This document shows positions 7,559 through 16,248 of a DNA stretch of 64,000 nucleotides, piece by piece; the stretch's first letter is position 1, and every line of letters starts with the position of its first letter. The notes under the pieces are model-generated. The model was not told the origin of the DNA, ran no database searches, and saw only the letters and a list, made by a program, of their open reading frames with translations. Source of the stretch: Streptomyces cyaneofuscatus (GTDB taxonomy: Bacteria; Actinomycetota; Actinomycetes; Streptomycetales; Streptomycetaceae); assembly GCF_000718135.1 (NCBI RefSeq), contig NZ_JOEM01000012.1, forward strand, positions 1-64,000, in the 5' to 3' direction. The translations under genes and the position numbers were made by a program.

Positions 7559-8488
7559 TCACGCCCTGTCCGCGACGCGCTCGCCCATGATGCCCTGGGG
7601 GCGGAAGAGGAGCACGAGGATGAGGAGTACGAAGGCCCAGGCGTTGGCCCAGGACTGGCCGCCGAGCTGTTCGAGGCCGGGGACTTCGGCGATGTAGGCG
7701 GCGGCCATGGTCTCGGCGACGCCGAGGGTGAGGCCGCCGATCATGGCGCCGTAGATGTTGCCGATGCCGCCGAGGACGGCCGCGGTGAAGGCCTTGAGGC
7801 CGAGGAGGAAGCCCATGCGGAACTGGACTTCGCCGTACTTGAGGCCGTAGGCGACGGCGCCGATGGCGGCGAAGGTGGCGCCGAGGGCGAACGCGACCAC
7901 GATGATGCGGTCGGTGTTGATGCCCATGAGCTTGGCGGTGTCGGGGTCCTGGGCGGTGGCCTGCATGCCGCGGCCGGTGCGGGTCTTGATGACGAAGTAG
8001 CCGAGGACGGCCATCGACAGGGGGGCGGCGATGAGCAGGAAGACGTCGCCGGTCTGGATGGTGACGGGGCCGAGCTCGAAGGGGCCGCCGGGGATTTCGG
8101 GGAAGGTGCGGGCGGACTTGGCGCCCGGGTACCAGGCCCATACGGCTTGCTGGAGGGCGAGCGAGAGGCCGATGGCGGTGATGAGGGGTGCGAGGCGTGG
8201 TCCGCCGCGGAGCGGTCGGTAGGCGAATCGTTCCGCGCCGACGGCTATGAGGGTGGCGACGAGGATGGCGCCGATGAGCATGAGGGGGAGTGCGAGCAGC
8301 ACGCTGGTGCCGCTGGGGAGTATGAGCCAGACCGTGAGGGCCCCGAAGCCGCCGGTCATGAAGATCTCGCCGTGGGCGAAGTTGATGAGCTGGACAATGC
8401 CATAGACCATCGTGTAGCCGATGGCGACGAGCCCGTACATCGATCCGAGTAGCAGGCCGTTGACCAGCTGTTGCGGCAGTTCGTTCAC
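7559..8488 (-). CDS. livH: Branched-chain amino-acid ABC permease LivH
   Basis: 309 aa, standard LivH size. It starts with GTG (8486-8488) preceded by GGAGG at good spacing. About eight hydrophobic helices are visible. The typical opening is PQQLVNGLLLGSMYGLVAIG, followed by INFAHGE in the second helix and the coupling segment GRGMQATAQDPDTAKLMGIN facing the ATPases. It forms the membrane channel with LivM and transports branched-chain amino acids delivered by LivK. It is separated from livK by a strong hairpin at 8524-8557, so its expression is probably set below that of the binding protein. Confidence 0.94.
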   Translation of the reverse strand: MNELPQQLVNGLLLGSMYGLVAIGYTMVYGIVQLINFAHGEIFMTGGFGALTVWLILPSGTSVLLALPLMLIGAILVATLIAVGAERFAYRPLRGGPRLAPLITAIGLSLALQQAVWAWYPGAKSARTFPEIPGGPFELGPVTIQTGDVFLLIAAPLSMAVLGYFVIKTRTGRGMQATAQDPDTAKLMGINTDRIIVVAFALGATFAAIGAVAYGLKYGEVQFRMGFLLGLKAFTAAVLGGIGNIYGAMIGGLTLGVAETMAAAYIAEVPGLEQLGGQSWANAWAFVLLILVLLFRPQGIMGERVADRA

Positions 8489-8523
8489 CGCGGGTCCTCC
8501 GTGTCTTTCGCCGGGTATAGAAC

Positions 8524-8557
8524 AGCGCGGGGCGCATGGTGTGCGGCGCCCCGCGCT
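8524..8557 (-). terminator. Intra-operon hairpin between livK and livH
   Basis: A perfect 12-bp inverted repeat, AGCGCGGGGCGC at 8524-8535 with its complement at 8546-8557, and a 10-nt loop. It lies just after the livK stop and before livH. In binding-protein transporters such hairpins partially terminate transcription or protect the upstream mRNA, so the binding protein is made in excess. That role is inferred from position. Confidence 0.65.
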
Positions 8558-8584
8558 GCCGGTGGTAGGTCAGGCTGGGTGGTG

Positions 8585-9820
8585 TCAGCTGGTGAGTTCG
8601 CCGGACTTGACCGCGGCCCAGGCGCCGTCCTTGTACTCGTAGACGGTGAGCTGCTTGTTGGTGGTGTCGCCGTACTCGTCGAAGGAGACCTTGCCGGTCA
8701 CGCCTTCGAAGTCGACCTTGCCGACGGCCTCGGCGACCTTGGCGCGGGCGTCGTCGGGGAGCTTGCCGTCGTTGGCGTCGGCGACGGCCTTGACGGCCTC
8801 GATGATCGACCAGGCGGCGTCGTAGGAGTAGCCGCCGTAGGCCTCGAAGGGCTCCTTGTAGCCGGCCTTCTCGTAGTTCGCGACGAACTCCTTGGCGGAC
8901 GGCAGGGTGTCGATCGGCGCGCCGACCGAGGTGGCGAGGTCGCCCACGCCCTCGGCGCCGGAGAGCTTGATGTACTCGGCGCTGTAGATGCCGTCGCCGC
9001 CGACGAGCGGGATCTTGGCGCCGGCCTTCTTGATCTGCTTGCTGAGCGGGCCGGCCGCAGGGTATTCGCCGCCGTAGTAGACGACGTCGGCGCCGGCGCT
9101 CTTGACCTTGGTGGCGACCGAGGAGAAGTCCTTGGTCTCGGGGTCGATGTGCTCGGTGCCGACGACCTTGCCGCCGAGCTTGGTGAACTCGGCCTTGAAG
9201 GTGCCGGCGAGGCCGGCGCCGTAGGTCTTCTTGTCGTCGATGACGAAGACCTTCTTCTTCTTGGCGTCGTTGAAGAGGTACTGCGCCGCGAAGGGGCCCT
9301 GGACGGCGTCGGTGGTGGCGGTGCGGAAGTAGGAGGCGAAGGGGCGCTCCTTGGTTCCCTCGTTCCACTTCTGGCCCTGGGTGAGGGAGGGCGAGGTGTT
9401 GGCGGGGGAGACCTGGACGAGCTTGGCGTCGGCGAGGACCTTCTGCATGGACTCGCCGACGGAGGAGTTCAGGGGGCCGACGGTGCCGAGGACCTTCTTG
9501 TCGGCGACGAACTTGCTCGCGTTCTGCTGGCCGGACGAGGGCTGGGCCTGGTCGTCGAGGGCCTGGATCTCGAAGGTGACGCCGTCGACGTACTTCTTGG
9601 CGTTGGCCTGCTTGGCGGCGAGGTCGGCGGAGTTCTTGATGCCGAGGCCGAGGGCGGAGAGGTCGCCGGTGAGCGGGGCGTCGACGCCGATGACGACGGT
9701 GGTGGTGCCGCCGTCGCTGCCGCTGCTGTTGTTGCTGTCGTCGCGCGAACCGCAGGCGGTGAGGGTGAGTGCTCCGGTGGTGAGCACGGCGGTGAGTATG
9801 AGCAAAGAACGGTGTCGCAC
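8585..9820 (-). CDS. livK: Branched-chain amino-acid-binding lipoprotein LivK
   Basis: 411 aa. It starts at GTG (9818-9820) with AAAGGAC 7 nt upstream. The N-terminus is a lipoprotein signal: basic residues, a hydrophobic core and the lipobox LTAC with Cys23, followed by a Ser/Asn-rich linker. The mature part is a type I periplasmic-binding fold (Leu/Ile/Val-binding family), seen in VVIGVDAPLTGDLSALGLGI, GPLNSSVGESMQ and VVYYGGEYPAAGPL. It captures substrate outside the membrane and hands it to LivHM. A much longer frame extends upstream but has no signal peptide at its start and is rejected. Confidence 0.94.
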   Translation of the reverse strand: MRHRSLLILTAVLTTGALTLTACGSRDDSNNSSGSDGGTTTVVIGVDAPLTGDLSALGLGIKNSADLAAKQANAKKYVDGVTFEIQALDDQAQPSSGQQNASKFVADKKVLGTVGPLNSSVGESMQKVLADAKLVQVSPANTSPSLTQGQKWNEGTKERPFASYFRTATTDAVQGPFAAQYLFNDAKKKKVFVIDDKKTYGAGLAGTFKAEFTKLGGKVVGTEHIDPETKDFSSVATKVKSAGADVVYYGGEYPAAGPLSKQIKKAGAKIPLVGGDGIYSAEYIKLSGAEGVGDLATSVGAPIDTLPSAKEFVANYEKAGYKEPFEAYGGYSYDAAWSIIEAVKAVADANDGKLPDDARAKVAEAVGKVDFEGVTGKVSFDEYGDTTNKQLTVYEYKDGAWAAVKSGELTS

Positions 9821-10475
9821 GAAAAGTCCTTTCCCTGGCGCGGCCTCCTCTGCTTGAGGTGCCGTGTCGGTCGCCGGGTCGTACTGGGGTGGTGCGAGGG
9901 GCTGTGCTGCAGACGTGCCCGGCGGCGCGGTGACTGGCGGTGACTCTAAGCGCAGCTGGGGGCCTCCGGGATGGGTCGGCGACGGATGTGACGCTCTTGT
10001 TATGCCGTTGAGCAAGGCTTGAGGTTTCCGGGTGTGGATGTGTGGCTTTGGCACGGAGTGCGGAATGACCACATGCTGAGAACGCGCAGCTCTGTTAAGG
10101 GGCTTGGGGTGATCTTGGTGCTGACGCGGGGTGGGGGTGGCGTCGGGCGTGCTGGAGTGCCCCGGGGGCCTCGGGCCGGGGTGGCGGCTGGTTTTCACAT
10201 TTCGTGGTTGTTACGCAGTGTTACAACGGCGAAGGTGCGTTCGAGTTCGCTGAGGCCAATGTGGCTGCTGAGTGGCTCATGGAACGTGGTTCGCCGTCAA
10301 GGGTGTTGACCGAGGGTGGTGATCAACACCGCTGGATTTGGTGGGGATATGGCGCTGCCCGGCCGGATTGCGAGGTGCGTTTTCCGGCCGGGCAGGGGGT
10401 CTTGCGGCGGTGGTGCGGGGGTGACGGGGTGTGCCGTCGGGGTGCGGTGGTGGGGTCGCGTCGGGGTGCGGGCGG
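9821..10475. other. Long upstream region of livK
   Basis: 655 bp with no convincing gene on either strand. It must hold the livK promoter, reading leftwards. Visible elements are a spaced direct repeat TGTTAC at 10209-10214 and 10219-10224 (10-bp period), an inverted repeat GGTGTTGA/TCAACACC at 10302-10309 and 10323-10330, and the terminator hairpin of the thioesterase gene at 10355-10396. The direct repeat and first inverted repeat could be regulator sites, but no regulator gene is adjacent. I could not place a clear -10/-35 pair for livK. Confidence 0.45.
10355..10396 (-). terminator. Terminator of the thioesterase gene
   Basis: A perfect 12-bp stem, CTGCCCGGCCGG at 10355-10366 with its complement at 10385-10396, and an 18-nt loop. 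It lies about 80 nt beyond the stop of the minus-strand thioesterase gene and upstream of livK, so it probably isolates the two transcripts. The loop is long for a terminator. Confidence 0.6.
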
Positions 10476-10946
10476 TCAGCCGGCGTCGGGGCGGGGGGTG
10501 TCGCGGAGGAGGCAGGTGAGGCGGGCGGTGCAGACCCGCTTGTCCTGTTCGTCGGTGATGACGATCTCGTACGTGGCGGTCGAGCGGCCGCGGTGTACGG
10601 GGGTGGCGACGCCGGTGACGAGGCCGCTGCGGGCGCCTCGGTGGTGGGTGCAGTTGAGGTCGACGCCGACGGCGATCTTGGTGGCGCCGCCGTGGAGCAT
10701 GGAGCCGATGGAGCCGAGGGTCTCGGCGAGGACGGCGGAGGCGCCGCCGTGCAGGAGGCCGTAGGGCTGGGTGTTGCCCTCGACGGGCATGGTGCCGACG
10801 ACGCGGTCGGCGGCGGCCTCGACGATGGTCACGCCCATGCGTTCGCCGAGGTGGCCGGCGGAGAAGAGGGCGGGCAGGTCGACGCCGAGTGCCGCGTACT
10901 CGTCGATGACTTCCTGCGGGAAGAGGGGTGCGGTGTGCTCGCCCAT
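10476..10946 (-). CDS. PaaI-family hotdog-fold thioesterase
   Basis: 156 aa single hotdog domain. The signature loop LLHGGASAVLAETLGS (His66-Gly-Gly, with the acidic residue Glu75 on the following helix) marks the PaaI/DUF4442-like acyl-CoA thioesterase family. The strand VGVDLNCTHHRGARSG and the C-terminal strand CTARLTCLLRD complete the fold. Such enzymes hydrolyse aryl- or acyl-CoA thioesters in the cytoplasm; the substrate cannot be read from sequence. It starts at ATG 10944-10946, 89 nt downstream of the oxidoreductase gene on the same strand, but no functional link is evident. Confidence 0.85.
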   Translation of the reverse strand: MGEHTAPLFPQEVIDEYAALGVDLPALFSAGHLGERMGVTIVEAAADRVVGTMPVEGNTQPYGLLHGGASAVLAETLGSIGSMLHGGATKIAVGVDLNCTHHRGARSGLVTGVATPVHRGRSTATYEIVITDEQDKRVCTARLTCLLRDTPRPDAG

Positions 10947-11035
10947 GGGTCCGGCTCCGATCGTCTGCGCTGGTTCATTGCTGTGTGCACTGTTCTTACC
11001 AGACGGCTGAGCGGACGCTTAGGGGGTGGCGGTTT

Positions 11036-13339
11036 TCAGTCTTCCCGAGGGGCCTCGGAGTCGCTCCGGGGGTTCTCGAAGCGGATGACGACCGACTTGC
11101 TGGCGGGGGTGTTGCTGGTGTCGGCGGTGGAGCCGAGGGGGACCAGGACGTTGGTCTCGGGGTAGTAGGCGGCGGCGCAGCCGCGGGCGGTGGGGTAGTG
11201 GACGACGCGGAAGCCCTCGGCCCGGCGCTCGACGCCGTCCTTCCACTCGCTGACGAGGTCGGTGTACGCGCCGTCGGTGAGGCCGAGGGCGGCGGCGTCG
11301 TCGGGGTTGACCATGACGATGCGGCGGCCGTTCTTGATGCCCCGGTAGCGGTCGTTCAGGCCGTAGATGGTGGTGTTGTACTGGTCGTGGGAGCGCAGCG
11401 TCTGCAACAGGAGCCTTCCTGCGGGGAGTTCGGGGAACTCGACGGGGGCGGCGGTGAAGTTGGCGCGGCCGGTGGCGGTGGGGAAGCGGCGCTCGTCGCG
11501 GGGGGCGTGGGGCAGGGCGAAGCCGCCGGGGTGGGCGGCGATGCGGGTGTTGAAGTCCTCGAAGCCGGCGACGACGCGGGAGATGCGGTCGCGGATGGTG
11601 GCGTAGTCCCGCTCGAACTCCTCCCACGGCGTACGGGAGACGGCGCCGAGCACCGCCCGTGCGAGGCGGGCCACGATCGCGGGCTCCGAGAGGAGGTGGG
11701 GGCTCGCGGGGGTGAGGTTGCCTCGGGAGGCGTGGACCATGCCCATGGAGTCCTCGACGGTCACGAACTGCTTGCCGCCCGCCTGGACGTCCTTGTCGGT
11801 GCGGCCGAGCGTGGGGAGGATCAGCGCGCGGGTGCCGGTGACGGCGTGGGAGCGGTTGAGCTTGGTCGACACGTGGACGGTGAGGCGGGCGCGGCGCATC
11901 GCGGCCTCGGTGACGGCGGTGTCGGGGGTGGCGGCGACGAAGTTGCCGCCCATGGCGAAGAAGACCTTGGCCTCGCCGTCGCGCAGGGCCTGGATGGCGC
12001 GCACCACGTCGTAGCCGTGGTGGCGGGGCGAGGTGATGCCGAACTCCTTGTCGAGGGCGTCGAGGAAGGCCGGTGCGGGCCGTTCGAAGATGCCCATGGT
12101 GCGGTCGCCCTGGACGTTGGAGTGGCCGCGCACGGGGCAGACCCCGGCGCCGGGGCGGCCGATGTTCCCGCGCAGGAGAAGGAAGTTGACGACTTCCCGG
12201 ATGGTGGGAACGGAGTGCTTGTGCTGGGTGAGGCCCATGGCCCAGCAGACGATGGTGCGTTTCGAGGCGAGGACGAGGGCGAGGGCCTGTTCGATCTCGG
12301 CGCGGGTGAGGCCGGTGGCGGTGAGGGTCTCGTCCCAGTCGGCGGCCTCGGCGGCCTGGGCGAACTCCTCGTAGCCGTGGGTGTGTTCGGTGACGAACGC
12401 GGTGTCGACGGCGCCCTCGGTGGAGAGGATCAGCTTGTTGAGGAGGCGGAAGAGGGCCTGGTCGCCGCCGATGCGGATCTGGAGGAAGAGGTCGTTGAGC
12501 GGTGTGCCCTTGAGCATGCCGTGCGGGGTCTGCGGGTTCTTGAACCGCTCCATGCCGGCTTCGGGGAGCGGGTTCACCGAGATGATCTTCGCGCCCGCGT
12601 TCTTCGCCTTCTCCAGGGCGGAGAGCATCCGGGGGTGGTTGGTGCCGGGGTTCTGCCCGGCGACGATGATCAGGTCGGCCTGGTGGATGTCCTCCAGGGA
12701 GACGCTGCCCTTGCCGATGCCGATGGTCTCGTTGAGCGCCGAGCCGGACGACTCGTGGCACATGTTGGAGCAGTCGGGGAGGTTGTTGGTGCCGAACTCG
12801 CGGGCGAAGAGCTGGAGGAGGAACGCGGCCTCGTTGCTGGTGCGTCCGGAGGTGTAGAAGAGGGCCTCGTCGGGGGAGGAGAGCGCGGTCAGCTCCTCGG
12901 CGATGATCGCGAAGGCGCGCTCCCAGCTGATCGCCTCGTACCGGTCGGCGCCTTCGGGGAGGTACACCGGCTGGGTGATCCTGCCCTGCTGGCCCAGCCA
13001 GTAGCCGCTGCGTCCGGCGAGGTCCGCGACGGGGTGGGCGGCGAAGAAGTCGGGGGTGACGCGGCGCAGAGTGGCTTCCTCGGCGACGGCCTTCGCCCCG
13101 TTCTCGCAGAATTCGGCGGTGTGCCGCTTGTCGCCCTCGGGCCAGGCGCAGCCGGGGCAGTCGAAGCCGTTCTTCTGGTTGACCTTGAGGAGGGTCTGCG
13201 CGGTGCGGCGCACGCCCATCTGCTGCCTCGCGATGCGCAGGGAGTGGGCGACGGCGGGCAGCCCGGCGGCGGCGTGCGGGGCCGCTTCGACCTGCGGGGC
13301 GTCCTGGACCGGGTCACCGGTCGGCGGCTTGCTGGCCAT
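11036..13339 (-). CDS. FdhF/YdeP-family molybdopterin oxidoreductase
   Basis: 767 aa, as in YdeP-type formate-dehydrogenase-like proteins. The N-terminal FDCPGCAWPEG and FCENG place cysteines at 61, 64 and 78, suited to an iron-sulfur site. CSNMCHESSG (190-199) puts Cys194 at the position taken by selenocysteine in formate dehydrogenase H. Later segments bind the molybdopterin guanine dinucleotide (IIVAGQNPGTNHPRML, TNTPASKSVV). Close relatives have been linked to acid resistance and FdhD-dependent cofactor sulfuration; the real substrate is unknown. No membrane or electron-transfer subunit gene is adjacent, so it is probably a soluble cytoplasmic enzyme. It is transcribed divergently from polA. 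Confidence 0.88.
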   Translation of the reverse strand: MASKPPTGDPVQDAPQVEAAPHAAAGLPAVAHSLRIARQQMGVRRTAQTLLKVNQKNGFDCPGCAWPEGDKRHTAEFCENGAKAVAEEATLRRVTPDFFAAHPVADLAGRSGYWLGQQGRITQPVYLPEGADRYEAISWERAFAIIAEELTALSSPDEALFYTSGRTSNEAAFLLQLFAREFGTNNLPDCSNMCHESSGSALNETIGIGKGSVSLEDIHQADLIIVAGQNPGTNHPRMLSALEKAKNAGAKIISVNPLPEAGMERFKNPQTPHGMLKGTPLNDLFLQIRIGGDQALFRLLNKLILSTEGAVDTAFVTEHTHGYEEFAQAAEAADWDETLTATGLTRAEIEQALALVLASKRTIVCWAMGLTQHKHSVPTIREVVNFLLLRGNIGRPGAGVCPVRGHSNVQGDRTMGIFERPAPAFLDALDKEFGITSPRHHGYDVVRAIQALRDGEAKVFFAMGGNFVAATPDTAVTEAAMRRARLTVHVSTKLNRSHAVTGTRALILPTLGRTDKDVQAGGKQFVTVEDSMGMVHASRGNLTPASPHLLSEPAIVARLARAVLGAVSRTPWEEFERDYATIRDRISRVVAGFEDFNTRIAAHPGGFALPHAPRDERRFPTATGRANFTAAPVEFPELPAGRLLLQTLRSHDQYNTTIYGLNDRYRGIKNGRRIVMVNPDDAAALGLTDGAYTDLVSEWKDGVERRAEGFRVVHYPTARGCAAAYYPETNVLVPLGSTADTSNTPASKSVVIRFENPRSDSEAPRED

Positions 13340-13458
13340 GATGCTGCTCCCCTTCGAGCGCTGTCCACATGTTCTGTGTCCTCACCACCGATCCTGTCAC
13401 GGGTGCGCAAGGCCGTGCCCGGTCCGGATTGTCAGTGGGGCGTGGCAGGATCGGGGGC

Positions 13459-16170
13459 GTGGCTGAGACGGCATCGAAGAAGACGGCAGACAACCGACCG
13501 CGCCTGCTCCTCATGGACGGGCACTCCCTGGCGTACCGGGCGTTCTTCGCCCTGCCCGCGGAGAATTTCACGACGGCGGTGGGGCAGCCGACGAATGCCG
13601 TGTACGGCTTCATGTCGATGCTGGCGAACACCCTGCGTGACGAGGCGCCCACGCACTTCGCGGTGGCGTTCGACGTGTCCCGTAAGACGTGGCGGGCGCA
13701 GGAGTTCCCGGAGTACAAGGCGAACCGCTCCAAGACCCCCGACGAGTTCAAGGGGCAGGTCGAGCTGATCGGCGAGCTGCTGGACGCGATGCACGCGGAC
13801 CGGTTCGCGGTGGACGGGTTCGAGGCGGACGACGTCATCGCGACGCTGGCGACCCAGGCCGAGGCGGCCGGGTTCGAGGTGCTGATCGTCACCGGTGACC
13901 GGGACTCCTTCCAGCTGATCACGGAGAACGTGACCGTGCTGTACCCCACGAAGGGGGTCTCCGAGCTGACCCGGTTCACCCCGGAGAAGATCGTCGAGAA
14001 GTACGGGCTCACCCCGCAGCAGTATCCGGACTTCGCGGCCCTGCGCGGCGACCCGTCGGACAACCTTCCGAGCATTCCCGGCGTCGGTGAGAAGACGGCC
14101 GCGAAGTGGATCAACCAGTTCGGTTCGTTCACCGAGCTGATGGAGCGGGCCGACGAGGTCAAGGGCAAGGCCGGGCAGAATCTCCGCGACCACCTGGACG
14201 CGGTGAAGATGAACCGGGTGCTGACCGAGATGGTCCGGGACGTGGAGCTGCCGAAGTCCGCGACCGACCTGGAGCGGGCCCCCTACGACCGCTCGGCGGT
14301 CACCGGCATTCTGGACATACTGGAGATCCGCAACCCGAGCCTGCGCGAGCGTCTCCTCGCCGTCGACCCGGGCGCCGCGGAGGCCGAGCCGCCGGCCCTG
14401 GCGGCCGGTATCGAGCTGGACGGCACGGTCCTCGGCTCGGGTGAGGTCGCCCCGTGGCTGGAGGCGCACGGTGCGCAGCCGCTCGGCGTGATGACCGTCG
14501 ACACCTGGTCGCTGGGCGCCGGTACGGTCACCGAGGTCGCGCTCGCCGCCGCCGACGGGGCCGCCGCGTGGCTGGACCCGACGCAGCTGGAGGAGGCCGA
14601 CGAGCGGGCGTTCGCCGCGTGGGTGGCGGACCCGGAGCGACCGAAGGTGCTGCACAACGCGAAGAACGTGATGCGGGTCTTCCCCGAGCACGGCTGGCAG
14701 CTCGAAGGCGTCACCATGGACACCGCGCTCGCCGCGTATCTGGTGAAGCCGGGCCGTCGCTCCTTCGCCCTGGACGCGCTGGCCGTGGAGTATCTGGGCC
14801 GTGAGCTGGCCCCGGCCGCCGCCTCCGACGGGCAGCTGGCCTTCGGCGCGGACGACCGGGCCGAGGCGGACGCCCTGATGGCGCAGGCCCGCGCGGTGCT
14901 GGACCTGGGGGACGCGTTCACGACCCGTCTGAAGGAGGTCAACGCCACCGAGCTGCTCCACGACATGGAGCTGCCGACCTCGATCCTCCTGGCCCGTCTG
15001 GAGCGGCACGGCATCGCCGCGGACCGTGTCCATCTGGAAGGCATGGAGCAGCAGTTCGCCGGGACCGTGCAGCAGGCGGTGAAGGAGGCGCACGCGGCGG
15101 TGGGCCGGGAGTTCAACCTCGGTTCGCCCAAGCAGCTCCAGGAGATCCTCTTCGGCGAGCTGGGCCTGCCGAAGACGAAGAAGACCAAGACCGGATACAC
15201 CACGGACGCGGACGCGCTGGCGTGGCTGGCCGCGCAGACCGAGCACGAGCTGCCGGTCCTCATGCTGCGCCACCGCGAGCAGGCCAAGCTCCGGGTCACG
15301 GTCGAGGGCCTGATCAAGACGGTCGCCGCAGACGGCCGCATCCATACCACGTTCAACCAGACGGTGGCGGCGACCGGCCGGCTCTCCTCCACCGACCCCA
15401 ACCTGCAGAACATCCCGGTCCGCACCGACGAGGGCCGGGCCATCCGCCGGGGCTTCGTCGTCGGCGAGGGCTTCGAGACGCTGATGACGGCGGACTACAG
15501 CCAGATCGAGCTGCGGGTCATGGCCCACCTCTCCGAGGACGCCGGTCTCATCGAGGCCTTCACCTCCGGCGAGGACCTGCACACCACGGTCGCCTCCCAG
15601 GTCTTCGGCGTCGAGAAGGACGCCGTCGACCCGGAGATGCGCCGCAAGATCAAGGCCATGTCGTACGGACTGGCCTACGGCCTCTCCGCGTTCGGCCTCT
15701 CCCAGCAGCTGAACATCGACCCGGCCGAGGCACGGGTGCTGATGGACACCTACTTCGAGCGGTTCGGCGGCGTACGGGACTACCTCCACCGGGTCGTCGA
15801 GGAGGCGCGGGCCACCGGCTACACGGAGACGATCCTCGGCCGCCGCCGCTACCTCCCCGACCTGAACAGCGACAACCGCCAGCGCCGCGAGGCCGCCGAG
15901 CGGATGGCGCTCAACGCCCCGATCCAGGGCACCGCCGCGGACATCGTGAAGGTGGCGATGCTGCGGGTGGACAAGGCGCTGCGGGAGGCGGAGCTGACCT
16001 CGCGGATGCTGCTCCAGGTCCATGACGAAATCGTGCTGGAGATCGCGAAGGGCGAGCGGAAGCAGGTGGAGGAGATCCTGCGCCACGAGATGGCGAACGC
16101 GGTGGAGCTGCGCGCCCCGCTGGACGTCTCGGTCGGCGTCGGCAAGGACTGGGAGTCCGCGGCCCACTGA
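13459..16170 (+). CDS. polA: DNA polymerase I
   Basis: 903 aa from GTG 13459. The 5'-3' exonuclease domain (about residues 15-310) begins RLLLMDGHSLAYRAFF and contains the helix-hairpin-helix DNLPSIPGVGEKTA. The middle 3'-5' exonuclease-like domain is degenerate: the DxE metal site reads VDTWS, so proofreading is probably lost, as is usual in actinobacterial PolA. The polymerase domain has motif A DYSQIELR (about 679), motif B RRKIKAMSYGLAYG and motif C QVHDEIVLE (about 853). It replaces Okazaki primers and fills excision-repair gaps, relevant to the uvr genes in the same region. An earlier in-frame ATG adds 30 residues lacking similarity. Confidence 0.97.
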   Translation: MAETASKKTADNRPRLLLMDGHSLAYRAFFALPAENFTTAVGQPTNAVYGFMSMLANTLRDEAPTHFAVAFDVSRKTWRAQEFPEYKANRSKTPDEFKGQVELIGELLDAMHADRFAVDGFEADDVIATLATQAEAAGFEVLIVTGDRDSFQLITENVTVLYPTKGVSELTRFTPEKIVEKYGLTPQQYPDFAALRGDPSDNLPSIPGVGEKTAAKWINQFGSFTELMERADEVKGKAGQNLRDHLDAVKMNRVLTEMVRDVELPKSATDLERAPYDRSAVTGILDILEIRNPSLRERLLAVDPGAAEAEPPALAAGIELDGTVLGSGEVAPWLEAHGAQPLGVMTVDTWSLGAGTVTEVALAAADGAAAWLDPTQLEEADERAFAAWVADPERPKVLHNAKNVMRVFPEHGWQLEGVTMDTALAAYLVKPGRRSFALDALAVEYLGRELAPAAASDGQLAFGADDRAEADALMAQARAVLDLGDAFTTRLKEVNATELLHDMELPTSILLARLERHGIAADRVHLEGMEQQFAGTVQQAVKEAHAAVGREFNLGSPKQLQEILFGELGLPKTKKTKTGYTTDADALAWLAAQTEHELPVLMLRHREQAKLRVTVEGLIKTVAADGRIHTTFNQTVAATGRLSSTDPNLQNIPVRTDEGRAIRRGFVVGEGFETLMTADYSQIELRVMAHLSEDAGLIEAFTSGEDLHTTVASQVFGVEKDAVDPEMRRKIKAMSYGLAYGLSAFGLSQQLNIDPAEARVLMDTYFERFGGVRDYLHRVVEEARATGYTETILGRRRYLPDLNSDNRQRREAAERMALNAPIQGTAADIVKVAMLRVDKALREAELTSRMLLQVHDEIVLEIAKGERKQVEEILRHEMANAVELRAPLDVSVGVGKDWESAAH

Positions 16171-16205
16171 GCCACGGGAAGCCGAGCTGGGCCACGGAAG
16201 CCGAA

Positions 16206-16236
16206 GGGCCCGGAACCGCACCACGGTTCCGGGCCC
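16206..16236. terminator. Bidirectional terminator, polA / DUF4184
   Basis: A perfect 13-bp stem, GGGCCCGGAACCG at 16206-16218 with its complement at 16224-16236, and a 5-nt loop. It sits 36 nt after the polA stop and just beyond the stop of the convergent membrane-protein gene, so it can terminate both. Confidence 0.85.
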
Positions 16237-16248
16237 CTCCTCGTCCTG

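Noticed and set aside
5724..9368. A 1214-codon frame spanning livK, livH and livM
   Set aside because: Only its last 609 codons resemble a protein family; the first part is Arg/His/Pro-rich shadow of livK and livH.
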